NCBI GenBank assembly: GCA_028583415.1
Contig: CM053269.1
Coordinates: 41,033,016 to 41,097,015, forward strand
Source: Protea cynaroides
Lineage: Eukaryota > Streptophyta > Magnoliopsida > Proteales > Proteaceae
DNA length: 64,000 bases
Direction of reading: 5' to 3'
The position numbers were made by a program, and so were the translations under genes. The first letter of the stretch is position 1, and every line of letters begins with the position of its first letter. Below, one piece after another: positions 34,613 through 44,986 of the stretch. Below the pieces are notes generated by a model. It was not told where the DNA came from, searched no databases, and was given only the letters and a program-made list of their open reading frames with translations.

Positions 34613-35170
34613 CAAAAATTTTAAATAATAAATATTACATTGTATTAAAAGAAAATAACCCATCACTGAAGTAAAACACAGAATGAGCACTCGCATGATG
34701 CACCATGCTCGTCCTCTACTGGCTGTGTATCCAGGGCAGCAAATGTATTGTAAGCTGGGGCAGTCATGAAGTCCTCGACGGTATACCCTGCATCAAGATC
34801 TAAAAAATAGAATATATATATTCGGGTGAGCTCACAACTTAGCTCAGTAAGTGCAAGACCAATGCAACATACAAAATGCATGAGATAACATTATAATTTG
34901 GGTCAGGTTTAACTTGCAAAGTGCTATGGTAAGGTTTGGCGACCACCGCACCTCCATGCACGAGAGTGTGAGCACACCCAACAGTCAGGCACCTACAACA
35001 CTACTACTGTTGCCCCACATCACTTACTCCGGTATAGAGATAGGGCTCGAGTCTGACTGGCAGGATGAACCACAATCCTACGTCCTCTCCCTGATACCCT
35101 ACACCGTACCAATACCTAAACCCCTATTGGCAAGGGCTTACAGGTGGGTTCATTTCTAGCTAGTCCTATA
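34613..35170 (-). repeat. G1 5' LTR, inner part
   Basis: It runs into the part at 47122-48522 across element A. It stops about 215 bp before the expected LTR end, exactly where the 3' LTR remnant at 30388 begins. Confidence 0.85.
34663..34799 (-). CDS. LTR microgene exon 3, G1 copy
   Basis: On the minus strand it follows TTTTTTAG and reads LDAGYTVEDF, YNTFAALDTQPVEDEH and GASCECSFCVLLQ to a stop at 34663. Exon 2 of the same copy is at 47521-47580 on the other side of element A. Frame intact, 137 nt. Function unknown. Confidence 0.4.
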
Positions 35171-35476
35171 TGTAAGACCCGCACTCTGAAAACCCGGTCT
35201 AAACCTTGGTTTTGTGCCGTGACAGGTCTTCCGATCATCACAGGCGACGACGGGCAAGTCGATAACAAACAGTACGAAATCGGACCCAAGTCGACCAATA
35301 TACCTGATTTTAGGTATACCGGTCGATGGTACCGGATGATGGTACCGGTCGACCGGTATGGCCTGCACAGCTATGTGCGGGAATTTGGAAATTGGTCTCT
35401 GCGGGTCCCACTTACCTGATTTCGAATCCTAGAAGTTTCCTAATCCTAGTAGGGTTACTAAACCCTATTTCTAGCC

Positions 35477-35484
35477 TATAAATA
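35477..35484 (+). promoter_or_regulatory. TATA box of element A 5' LTR
   Basis: TATAAATA, followed 30-50 bases later by a leader containing CTCACAAACCCTAGAG and, at 35626, a GT splice donor. The same box is at 45290-45297 in the 3' LTR. Confidence 0.65.
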
Positions 35485-35589
35485 CACCTTTAAACCCCTC
35501 AAATCCTTTCCATTGTCTCTCACAAACCCTAGAGAAGAGAAAGAGCTTGGAAAGGAGAAGGAGCTAGGAAGAAGAAGGAGGTGCCGCCA

Positions 35590-37247
35590 TTACCGTTTGA
35601 CGAAGCTCTCGCTACACCTGTCAACGGTAAGTGTTTGGATCCATCTTCTTACCCTATGATAGTTGTGTGGGTGGATCAATACCATGCAAAGTAGGTATTG
35701 ATCTAAAACCCTAAATTGGCCAATAAACCCTAAGTTGCCGTCAAACCCTAGATTCGAGTTTCGAGATGATATTCATCGAAACGAGACTTGAATGAGTTGG
35801 GGATAACTCTAACTCAAAGCCTAGACTTAGGATGGATAGGAGAAACCCTGAAAATCCATGGAGGATGATCGACGGCAGTCGAAGAACCCATGTATGGTCT
35901 TCCGGAGACATACCGGTCGACTATATCGGTTGCACATAGTGCGACCGGTATGTTGCGACCGCTACCTCTCGGGAGGTTATCTGTGGGGGACCGGCTGACC
36001 ATACCGGTCGCCAGTCTTTCCTACAGAGCTGCGACCGGTACATGCCACCGGTCAGCTCTGTGAGGGTATTTTGTAACCATGTTGGGTTCCGACCAACATG
36101 AAACCCTAAATAATACATTCTAATGAAACCTTAATATTATGTAGGACGCTGTGACTTATCGTTTGGACCTTGCGACGTGGAGCAAGTTATTGAACGAGCG
36201 TCGGTAAGGGAATCGACCTAAACCTAATAATTAATGGACAAGTAAATCGTTGTTAATCATTGAATATCTATGATGTGATGTTTGTGCATATTTACATGCC
36301 ATCCTTTACTTTCAGCTATTATTATGGTTCATGCATTCGTAGGATGTGATTGTTAGGCATGTGATTGTTTTCGTTGGTGTGTGGAGTGGGGCATGGGCCT
36401 GGGATCGCTCTTCACACTGGCACCTTTTGTAGTATTCTATCTTAACATGCTTGGTACAGGTGGGTTATCGGGGGAAGATCGTGGTACGTTGGTCTCCGAT
36501 ATTGATGTTGTCCCGACCATCGTTGGGTGGTACTGAGGATTCCGAGTCGACGCTGCCTTGTCCACGATGCTTTAGCTCTATCTCTATGCCGTAGGGAGTT
36601 GTGTTGGGATAGGGTCTACCTGCGTATTGTTTCTATCCTAGTGGGTTAGTTGCGGATAGGGTGTCAGGGGGAGGTGAGGTTTTGGAGGTCTCCGACCCGG
36701 CCCGCACGCTCTAGCTCTATCTCTATGCCGTAGACGGTGTGGCCGGGATAGAGCATACATTGTTGACATATAGGATTGGTTAGTTGCGAGCCCGGGTTGT
36801 GCGCAGCCCCGGGCCGTAGGGGGGCTTAGGTACCGGTATAGGTAGAGTATCGGGGAGGTGCGGGTATACCTTAGCTCTATCTCTATTCCATGATGGGTGC
36901 ATGTGGGTTGGTGGTAGAGTGGTTATCGTGCGACGCCACACACTCGTGTATAGAGGTGCGGGGGCCACCAAACCTTTCTATAGCACATTGCAAACTTAAA
37001 ACCGGACCACAAGATAAAATGATTGTTACTCATGCATAATCTTGTGAAACTGCCTCGATTGCCTTAGCGAGGCTGTGTTGTGTGCTCACCCTTTGTATAT
37101 ACATTGTTTTTAGATGTTGATGCAGGATACACTGTGGATGACTATGTGAACGCTCCGGCGTATGGAGGTGTGGCTGCTCTAGATGTGCAAGCAGGAGAGG
37201 ACGAGCATGACGCTTCATGCGAGTGCCCTTTCTGCGTGTACCTGTGA
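35590..37247 (+). pseudogene. LTR microgene, element A 5' LTR copy
   Basis: The leader exon ends AACG|GTAAGTG at 35626. Exon 2 is 36145-36203 (59 nt; the terminal CAG is CG here, unlike 46014-46016). Exon 3 is 37114-37247 (134 nt), open to TGA, and ends GEDEHDASCECPFCVYL. In phase 1 all three are open, but the leader has no AUG in that frame after the TAG in CCCTAG. The missing base in exon 2 may be a sequencing error. Confidence 0.4.
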
Positions 37248-37536
37248 TGGATTTTATTTATTTGTTTCAGTTATTTTTGTTTGTTATTAAGAGATGTAAA
37301 AGGTTATTATTTAATGTTTGAATTTGAATAATGGGATATTTATTTAAATTATCAATAGCTACTCAGTTCATTCTATTTAAAGTCTTCCATTTGTATATTT
37401 ATATTCCGATTGTGGTTATGTGTAATTGGTTTGTATGGGTGGACACGGCCTATTCGAGATCCCTGGTGTGAACCGTTGGTTCAATGACGGTTCACTCACA
37501 CCATTCCGGTTGGATCAGAATTTGGGGTGTGACAAC

Positions 37537-37552
37537 TTGGTATCGAGCTCTC
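37537..37552 (+). other. Primer-binding site of element A
   Basis: TTGGTATCGAGCTCTC, two bases after the LTR end. It resembles the initiator tRNA-Met site with one A missing, the same omission seen in the Sirevirus-like element. Confidence 0.7.
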
Positions 37553-37859
37553 GGGCTCTGTTCCAACAAACCATGCTACACATAATGGGGTCGATGAACC
37601 GAGTTAGGAAGTTTAAAAATCTTAATACAAACAGACTCTAAGCATTGTTTGATACCTGAGACGGACTAAGAAAGAGAATAATGTACTATTCTAAATATGA
37701 AACCTAATATGTGCACATACACTAGTTAGAAAAAACCATGAAACTTTCATTAAAGGGAAAAATAGTATCAAATGTAATAGTGCTACAGGGTACAGTCCAC
37801 AAACCGGAAAGTTACCCTGTTATATAAACGGTCATATGAAAAGAAAAGTAAATGGAAAA

Positions 37860-39121
37860 TCATGGGGTAGGAGGCCCGGGAGGAATGGGGTCCGCTATGT
37901 CATAGTCTCGCTCGGATGCGACCCTAAGCCAATGCACCCGGTCCCGAGTCACCCTGAGACCACGAGCCAAGCGTCCCAACCCCCGACCCATCGCTCGCCG
38001 AGACTCCGGGATGACCCCTCGGGTGTCCCCCGATCTCGGAAACATACTCAACACCGAGTCGGGAGGGGGTCGAGATGGTCCAAACTGTGGGAACGGATGG
38101 TGGTGGTGGCCGGTGGAGGCGTGGGGCAAGGCACCGGTGCTTCCCCAACTACATCGTCATCATCATCATCCCCATCTCGCCGCATAGGCCGCGATGGCCG
38201 CGGCCGCCGCCGCTGCCGCTACTCTCCCAAGTGGACGAGGGCGAGCCTCCAACTCGTCATCACTAACGGGCAGGTCAACCATCCGCGATCCTATTTATCG
38301 CGATCCCGGCCGATGTCGAGGTCATGGAGTCCTCGACGGCTGTCTCTCCTCCCAAACTCACGCCCGGACGGCGAAGAAGGAAAGTGACGAGACGGCCATA
38401 GGGAAGGTTGCCGGCCCGATCGGGTCACGGCCGCTCGATGCATAGTCCGGATGATGAGGTATGGAAGTGAGATCCGCTCTCCGGTGCGCACGCAATAAGT
38501 GACGCATTGGGTGAGCCGAGACAACTCATTGTAGTGACCGCTCGCTGGCACTATATCGCGGCCGATGATGCGGTGTAGACCCGGGGTATAGGTCTCAAGT
38601 CCGGCCGCCTTCATAGGAGCCCCAGGGGTTTAGTATCCGATGCGCTATCTCCCGCACAAATCTTGGGTCAAGTAACCTTTCGCCTTGGGGGCGCAGTATA
38701 CCAAATCTCCATCGTTGGGAACCCCAAGCAGATCAGCCAACTGGTGGGTGTTGAAGGAAATATGTACACCCCGGACGTAACTAGTAATGCGCAGATCCCT
38801 ACACTGGTTCGGGTCTTCGACATCCCCTTCGAGTTCCAGATTTGCATAAAAATGCTTGACCAGATTAGGGCGTGTAGTCTCTGTGTAGGAGATAACCGGC
38901 AGCCAACCTAGAGCGCCAAAAGCCGTCTCTACATTGAACCGGTGCAATTGTCCCACATTGACCCGGCGCCCGGATACAATACTCTTGTCATCGAACCAAG
39001 AAAACCGGGCATGAGCTTCCAAAGAGCGAAACCATAGCTCATCTAGCTGAGGGATAGGTGGAGAGGGAACCCGAGAACTAGAACCATGTGAGCGCTTCCC
39101 GAGAGTGCGTCTAGGAGCCAT
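37860..39121 (-). CDS. Antisense gene of element A, unknown protein
   Basis: On the strand opposite to gag-pol, between PBS and gag. It starts at ATG 39121 with MAPRRTLGKRSHG and runs 159 codons including FSWFDDKSIVSGRR, VKHFYANLELEGDVEDPNQC and FNTHQLADLLGVPNDGDLVY, then after frameshifts continues with YNELSRLTQCVTYCVRTGER and a C-terminal RDYDIADPIPPGPP. Element B has the same gene at 53508. The central motifs resemble plant putative-transposon-protein (Athila Orf1-like) domains, from memory only. A 435-nt intron (39129-39563; donor CAG|GTAGGT, acceptor TTTTGCAG) lies just before the start codon. Shifts may be sequence errors. Confidence 0.6.
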
Positions 39122-39128
39122 TTAGAGT

Positions 39129-39563
39129 CTGCAAAACAAAGGAAATGAGATAAAAGTTAGAAATTTTCAAAATTTCGGCAAGATAACGACAGTAAATGGG
39201 GAAAAAGCCTCGAACTCACCCAAAAATATGGGGAGGAGGACTTACGTAACCCCCACACTCTTCCATAATCCAATCACAAGCAATCATAATAAGAAATTTC
39301 GAGAATTTGAGAAAAATCAAGAAATTTCGAAATTTTTGGAAAACCTAGGTCAAAACATGTAAAAATTTGATTTTTATGAAAACCGTTCGGTGAAACCCCA
39401 AATTGGTTGAGGGCTTTTGCTCTTGGGGGTCCCTAAACCCTTTGTAAGCCGAAGGAAAGGAATTCCTACGGTTAAAACATCTCGAACAAAGAAAAACCTA
39501 AATTTCTACATAAAGACGATATGAAAATTTCCTAAAAATATGAGAGAGAGGGTAGAGACCTAC
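39129..39563 (-). other. 5' UTR intron of the antisense gene in A
   Basis: The minus strand shows TCTCCAG|GTAGGTCTC at the donor and TTTGTTTTGCAG at the acceptor, eight bases from the ATG. The counterpart in B has the same borders. Confidence 0.6.
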
Positions 39564-39726
39564 CTGGAGACGATGTTCTAGCTTTGGAATGCGAGAAATC
39601 GGCTTCTAAGAGTACCGGTCGGACTGTAGCAACTCAGTTGGGCAGAGAGGAATCGCCACCGGAGAGGAAGAAGAAAAGAAAAGTGAGAAAATCTCACTTT
39701 TTCGCGATTTTAAAGCCATTTTGGGC

Positions 39727-39962
39727 ATACCGGTCGACGGTTATGCCTATACCGGTCGACCGGTATCAACCCAGGTGTGCGACCGCTATGTCTCGGCCAG
39801 AAAATTTTTTCTGACCGGTCGACTATACCGGTCGCAACACTGTCTACAGAGTGGCGACCGGTATCTCATAGACATGCGACCGGTATGTCTCGGCCAGAAT
39901 TTTAATTTTGACCGGTCGACTATACCGGCCGTAGCATATTTCTACAGGTGTGCGACCGGTAC
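39727..39962. promoter_or_regulatory. ACCGGT palindrome array between antisense gene and gag (A)
   Basis: At least eight ACCGGT or closely related words, several as ACCGGTCGAC, occur within 240 bp. They lie upstream of the antisense first exon and upstream of gag, so this could be a shared control region. Confidence 0.5.
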
Positions 39963-40118
39963 GCCCCAAAAGAGCCAGAAAAATTTAAAAATTTCCAAAA
40001 TTGTGTAAATCGAAATGTTACTTCTCGACTATTTCCTGCATTATTCAAGACTAACACTACTATTATTGATGATTCTCACGTGTTATGTCTTCTTCTCGGA
40101 TCCAATAAATAGTCCGAG

Positions 40119-41390
40119 ATGGCGGTGGAAACGGTCGAAGAGGTAGAAAGCATCATCATGCCGAAAGCGCCTAGAGGAAGAGCAAGCCGAGCAGACCAAG
40201 GTTAGAGAAACCAGCCCCGAAGAGGAGGAGGAACAGGTCCCGAAGTACCGACAGAATTACCGGGACCACCCACGGGGATTCCGAGACCATAGTTACAAAC
40301 TTGGTCTATCGGATGCAAGCTCAACGTAAGGAATTTCGAGTGAGGTACTAACGATGCTCAGTCAGACAGGTTTTGTTCCCGCCGGTAATACGCCCGGGTC
40401 CGGAGAGAAAATGTCTTCACAACGGGTGCAGAGTAGCCCAAGGCCAAGGGCCCAAGCACGAATGTACCACCACCGCATCGCTTCCCGTCGCCTGCGTATC
40501 CAGGGGGCATATCCGTGATCCACCACCATGGTACGGAGCGGATACCCATGGGGACAAGACGATCTTAGCAGGTCGGTGGACGGGTTCTTGAAGTTGAAAC
40601 CGTCATCATTCACCGGCAGGGACGGGGAAACCATTGTGGCCAGCACAGTGGGTTTCGGAAATGGAAAAGAACTTCCGATTGATGACATGTACCGAGGAGG
40701 AGAAAGTTCTATTTGCCACTCACATGTTGAGAGAGGACGCGAATGCTTGGTGGAATTCCACATGGGCATATTTGGAGAACCAATATACATTAGTTGATCG
40801 GGAAGTGTTTAAAGCGGCTTTCTTCGACAAATACTTCCCAAAGAGCTTCGGGGATTCAATGGAGAGAGAGTTTCTCAGCCCGCAAAGAGGGTCGGCCGAT
40901 TGTAGATGCTTATCAACGAGGTACGAAGAGCTATTCTTCTTCGCACCGCCAAGATGCGGGAAGAGGAGACAAAGATACGTAGGTTCACCATGGGACTACG
41001 TGGAAGTATCGGAGAGCATCTTTTGGGTCCGGATAAGAAAACCTACAACGAGGCAGGTGCAGGTTGCGAGGGTGATAGAGTCCGGTCAGAGGGACAGCTT
41101 CTTCGCCGTAACGGAGGAGTGAAGAGATCTTGCCGGAGAGAGCTCGGGTGGCAGTAATCCTAGACCATTCCGCCCATACGGGGGGCGACCGCTACAGCAC
41201 CGCGAGAAACAACCCGGCACCACCGTGCCACAATCAGCCGCAGACCAACCCGAATATTAAGTGTTATAACCGGCCAAGAATCGGGACATGTTGCGAGGAA
41301 CTGCACACTACCTAGGAAGCAAGCTCCCCCAAGAAGCCGAGTTTATGCAATCACCATCGAAGAGGCAGCCGCATCACCCGATGTGGTAAC
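40119..41390 (+). pseudogene. Gag of element A
   Basis: It starts at ATGGCGGTGG, matching the start in B. Capsid words FLKLKPSSFTG, PAQWVSEMEKNFRLM, EDANAWWNSTWAYLE, FFDKYFPKSF and RRFTMGLRGSIGEHLLG are followed by a damaged knuckle (NPNIKCYN...HVARNC in shifting frames). At least five frameshifts. Gag would form the particle and package RNA. It ends at the intron-like stretch after DVV, near 41390. Confidence 0.75.
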
Positions 41391-41469
41391 ACGGTACGAC
41401 TTTTATCCCTTACTATTTGGTTTACTCTTTCGGTTGCATGAGCATATAGAACTAAGAGGTAATATATTC

Positions 41470-44400
41470 CGAGAATTGTAAATGTAGCCGGTTTACCCGC
41501 CAGAGTATTATTTGACTCGGGGCCACGCACTCCTTTGTTTTCGCTTTCCTTTGGGAAGCGAATGGAGTTACCAATCAAGCAATTGAACCCAAGCTTGATA
41601 GTTCGCTCTCCACTAGGAGTCGAAGTGGCTTTGACCAAGTATTATGGACCATGTACGGTTTGTATTGAGGGCCGAGATTTAAAAGCAAGCCTAGTAATAC
41701 TTGAGATGGCAGATTTTGATGTCATTTTGGGGATGGATTGGCTAGGCCATCATTCGGCCGTCCTTTTATGTGGTGAAAGGAAGCTTGTGCTTACTGACAA
41801 AGAGGGAAGGGAATATAGTTTCACTGGGATTAAGCTATCTAGGAAGCGGAAGTTGATCCTCTCCGCCCTAAAGACTAAGAGATGCTTGGAGAAAGGGGGA
41901 GTGGGTTATCTCAGATTCGTAGTCGACCTCACAGCAGAGGCACTCAAGATGGAGGATATAGAGGTGGTTCGGGAGTTTTCGGATGTATTTCCGGAAGATC
42001 TTCCCGAGCTTACCACCGGGACGGGGCTACAGAATTTGTGATAGACCTTATACGAGTTCGGCTCCGGTGTCTAAAGCGCCATACAGGATGGCCCCAACGG
42101 AGTTAAAGGAGTTGAAGACCCAATTACAAGAATTGCTGGATAAGGGCTTCATACGACCTAGTATTTCGCCTTGGGGAGCACCTGTGTTGTTCGTCAAGAA
42201 GAAAGATGGAAGTGTACGGCTATGTATTGACTATCGTGAGCTGAACAAGTTGACGATCAAGAATCGGTATCCTTTGCCTAGGATCGATGATCCGTTCGAT
42301 CGGTTGCGGGTGCAAAGGTTTTCTCAAAGATCGATCTCCGATCGGGTATCACCAATTGAAGATCAAGGCGGGAGATATTCCGAAGACCGCTCGGGACGAG
42401 GTATGGACATTATGAGTTTCCGGTTATGTCTTTCGGGTTGACCAATGCTCCAACGTCGTTTATGGAACCGATGAACCGAAGTGTTCCATGACATGTTGGA
42501 CACTTCGGTCATCGTATTCATCGACGACATATTGATTTACTCTAAGGACATGGAGACTCATACAAGGCGCATTTGAGAGCAGCCCTACAACGGCCGAGGG
42601 ATGTGAGGCTTTATGCAAAATTCAAGAAGTGCGAAGTTTTGGCTGAAGGAAGTGGCTTTCTTGGGCCATGTCGTATCCGGAGACGGTATCAAGGTTGATC
42701 CAAGCAAGATAGCTGCTATAGTAGGATGGGAAGCACCAAATCTGTTGCGAGATTCGTAGTTTCCTTGGGTTGGCTGGTTATTATAGAAGATTCGTGGAAG
42801 ATTACTCCGGGATCGCGGTTCCACTCACCGGATTGACCAAGAAGGGAGAGAAATTTATATGGACAAGATGAGTGTGAGAAGTGCTTCCGACCTTGAAGTC
42901 AAGACTTGTCTCGCACCTATCCTAACCATCCCCGAACCAAGCGTACCGTTTACTCTATATACCGGATGCTTCAGGGGTTGGGTATTGGGTGTGTTCCGAT
43001 GCAAGGAGAATGTGATCGCTTACGCATCAAGACAGTTAACAGAGCATGAGAAGAATTATCCTACGCATGACTTGGAGCTAGCAACGGTTATTCATGCAAT
43101 CAAGACTTGGAGACACTAGTTGTACGGTGAGAAGTTTCGGGATCAAGTCGGATCACAAGAGCTTAACTTATCTCTTCACTCGGAAGGATCGAATATGAGA
43201 CAGAGGAGATGGCTGGAATTGTTAAAAGATTATGATTGTGACATCCAGTACCATCCGGGTAAAGCAAATGTGGTGGCCGACGCCTTAAGCGGAAAGTGGG
43301 CATCGAAACCCGAGGCGAGGACCGAGTACAAATGCCGCATTGTGTGCCGCAGCCTCGAGTTCGATGGAAATTGATGAAGACCATATTATCGAAACTGCAG
43401 AAGATCCAGTTGAGCAAGGCTTGATTCATAAGTTCACTATGCTGTTCGCCGCATTGAAGATCTCACCGAGCCTAATTGATGAAGTCAAGGTAGCAATCCT
43501 ACAGGATCCATATCTCTGAGACAAAGGTGTGAAGACTTAGAGAAGGGTACGTGTAATCCCGACTTTACCTTGGAATCGGACAAGGTACTCAAGTATCGCG
43601 GACGGTTATGTATACCGAGAGCGAAGATCGCGATATCGAGGCCGAGTTATGATCAAGCTCATTACACTTCATATTCGGTACATCCGGGAAGTACCAAGAT
43701 GTACCATGATCTAAGAAGACTCTATTGGTGGAGGGGTATGAAAGCCGATATAGCTCGTTTCGTGTTTCAATGTCCGAATTGTCAACAAGTTAAAGCGGAG
43801 AGACAAAAACCCGCCGGGTTTACTACAGCCGTTACGGAACCCGCATGGAAGTGGGATTGTATCACCATGGATTTTGTCACCGGGCCTACCTTTGACACCA
43901 AGGTCGGTGGATGCAGTTTGGGTTATAGTAGATCGGCTCACCAAGACAGCTCGATTTATTGCGGTTAGACCTCGGTATACCATGGAGAAGCTGGTCAAGT
44001 TATATGTTGATAATATAGTCGACTTCATGGCGTTCGAAGAGTATAATATCCGACGAGATCCCCGTTTTACATCGAAATTCGGGAAGGATTACGTAAAGCT
44101 ATGGGAACAAAGTTGAAGTTCGAGACTTTCCATCCTCGGACGGACGGACAGTCGGAGCGAACCATTCAAATTTTGGAAGATATGCTTCGAGCTTGTGCAT
44201 TAGATTTCAAAGGAGCTTGGGATGAGAAGCTATCACTTATCGAGTTTGCTTACAACAATAGTTATCAGGCTACAATTCAGATGGCCCCATATGAAACTCT
44301 CTATGGGAGAAAATGTCGTACACCTCTGTTATGGAATGAAGTGGGGGAAAGAAGAATTCTAGGACCGGAGTTTGTTGAAGAAACTTGCCGAGTGATTGAT

Positions 44401-44920
44401 CAGATCAAAGAGAGAGTAAAGACAGCTCAAGTTCGACATCGACGTCGAGATCCGGAGTTTGCGGTAGGTGTCAAAGTATTTTTGAAGGTGTCACCGTGCG
44501 AGGTCCAAACGGTTTGGTAAGAAGGGGAAGCTATGCCCTAGGTATGTGGGACCATATGAGATATTGAATCGACGTGGTAATGTAGCATATCAATTGGCTC
44601 TACCACCATCTATGTCTAGCGTTCATAATGTGTTCCATGTATCATTATCGAAGAAGTATGTCGGAGATCCATCGCATATCTTGAGCGCTGATCCTCCAGA
44701 CTTGACTGAAGAGTTAACTTTCGAAGTGGTGCCTGTAATGCTCTCGAGCTGAAAAGTTCAGCAACTTCGAACCAAGGATATCCACTATGTGAAGGTGCAT
44801 TGGAGAAGCCAAAATGAGGAGGAAATTACTTGGGAAGAAGAGAGCGCGATGAGAAAGGAGTACCCTAACCTTTTTGACGATCAAGGTACGTTCAAATTTC
44901 GAGGCCGAAATTTCTTTTAA
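41470..44920 (+). pseudogene. Pol of element A: protease, RT, RNase H, integrase, chromodomain-like end
   Basis: Domains in order: protease LFDSG (about 41510), FDVILGMDWLGHHSAV, RT from KAPYRMAPTELKE through LCIDYRELNKLTIKNRYPLP and FIDDILIYSK (42520), RNase H near 42950-43290 (YASRQLTEHEKNYPTHDLEL), integrase H2C2 zinc finger CPNCQQVKAERQKP (43770), core DRLTKTARFIAV and HPRTDGQSERTIQILED, and C-terminal VFHVSLSKKY and IHYVKVHWRSQ...EEITWEEE. Frameshifts at several points. Ends RGRNFF at TAA 44918. Confidence 0.85.
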
Positions 44921-44986
44921 GGGTGGGGGAGTTGTAGTACCTACATGCAAATTTCGGGCCGAAATTTCTTTTAAGGGTGGTGGAGT
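44903..44986 (+). promoter_or_regulatory. Duplicated polypurine tract of element A
   Basis: GAAATTTCTTTTAAGGGTGG occurs twice, at about 44907 and 44961, each followed by GAGTTGTA. The second abuts the 3' LTR start; the first overlaps the pol stop. Confidence 0.75.

Larger units (their letters stand above)
35171..37534 (+). repeat. 5' LTR of element A
   Basis: It begins TGTAAGACCCGCACTC and ends GGGGTGTGACA. The 3' LTR is about 234 bp shorter because it lacks the segment matching about 36617-36852, between two GGGGAGGTG-like words. Confidence 0.92.

Noticed and set aside
35700..35760. AAACCCTA words as an interstitial telomere
   Set aside because: The words are spaced by unique sequence and lie at the same place in each LTR; they are not a tandem telomeric array.
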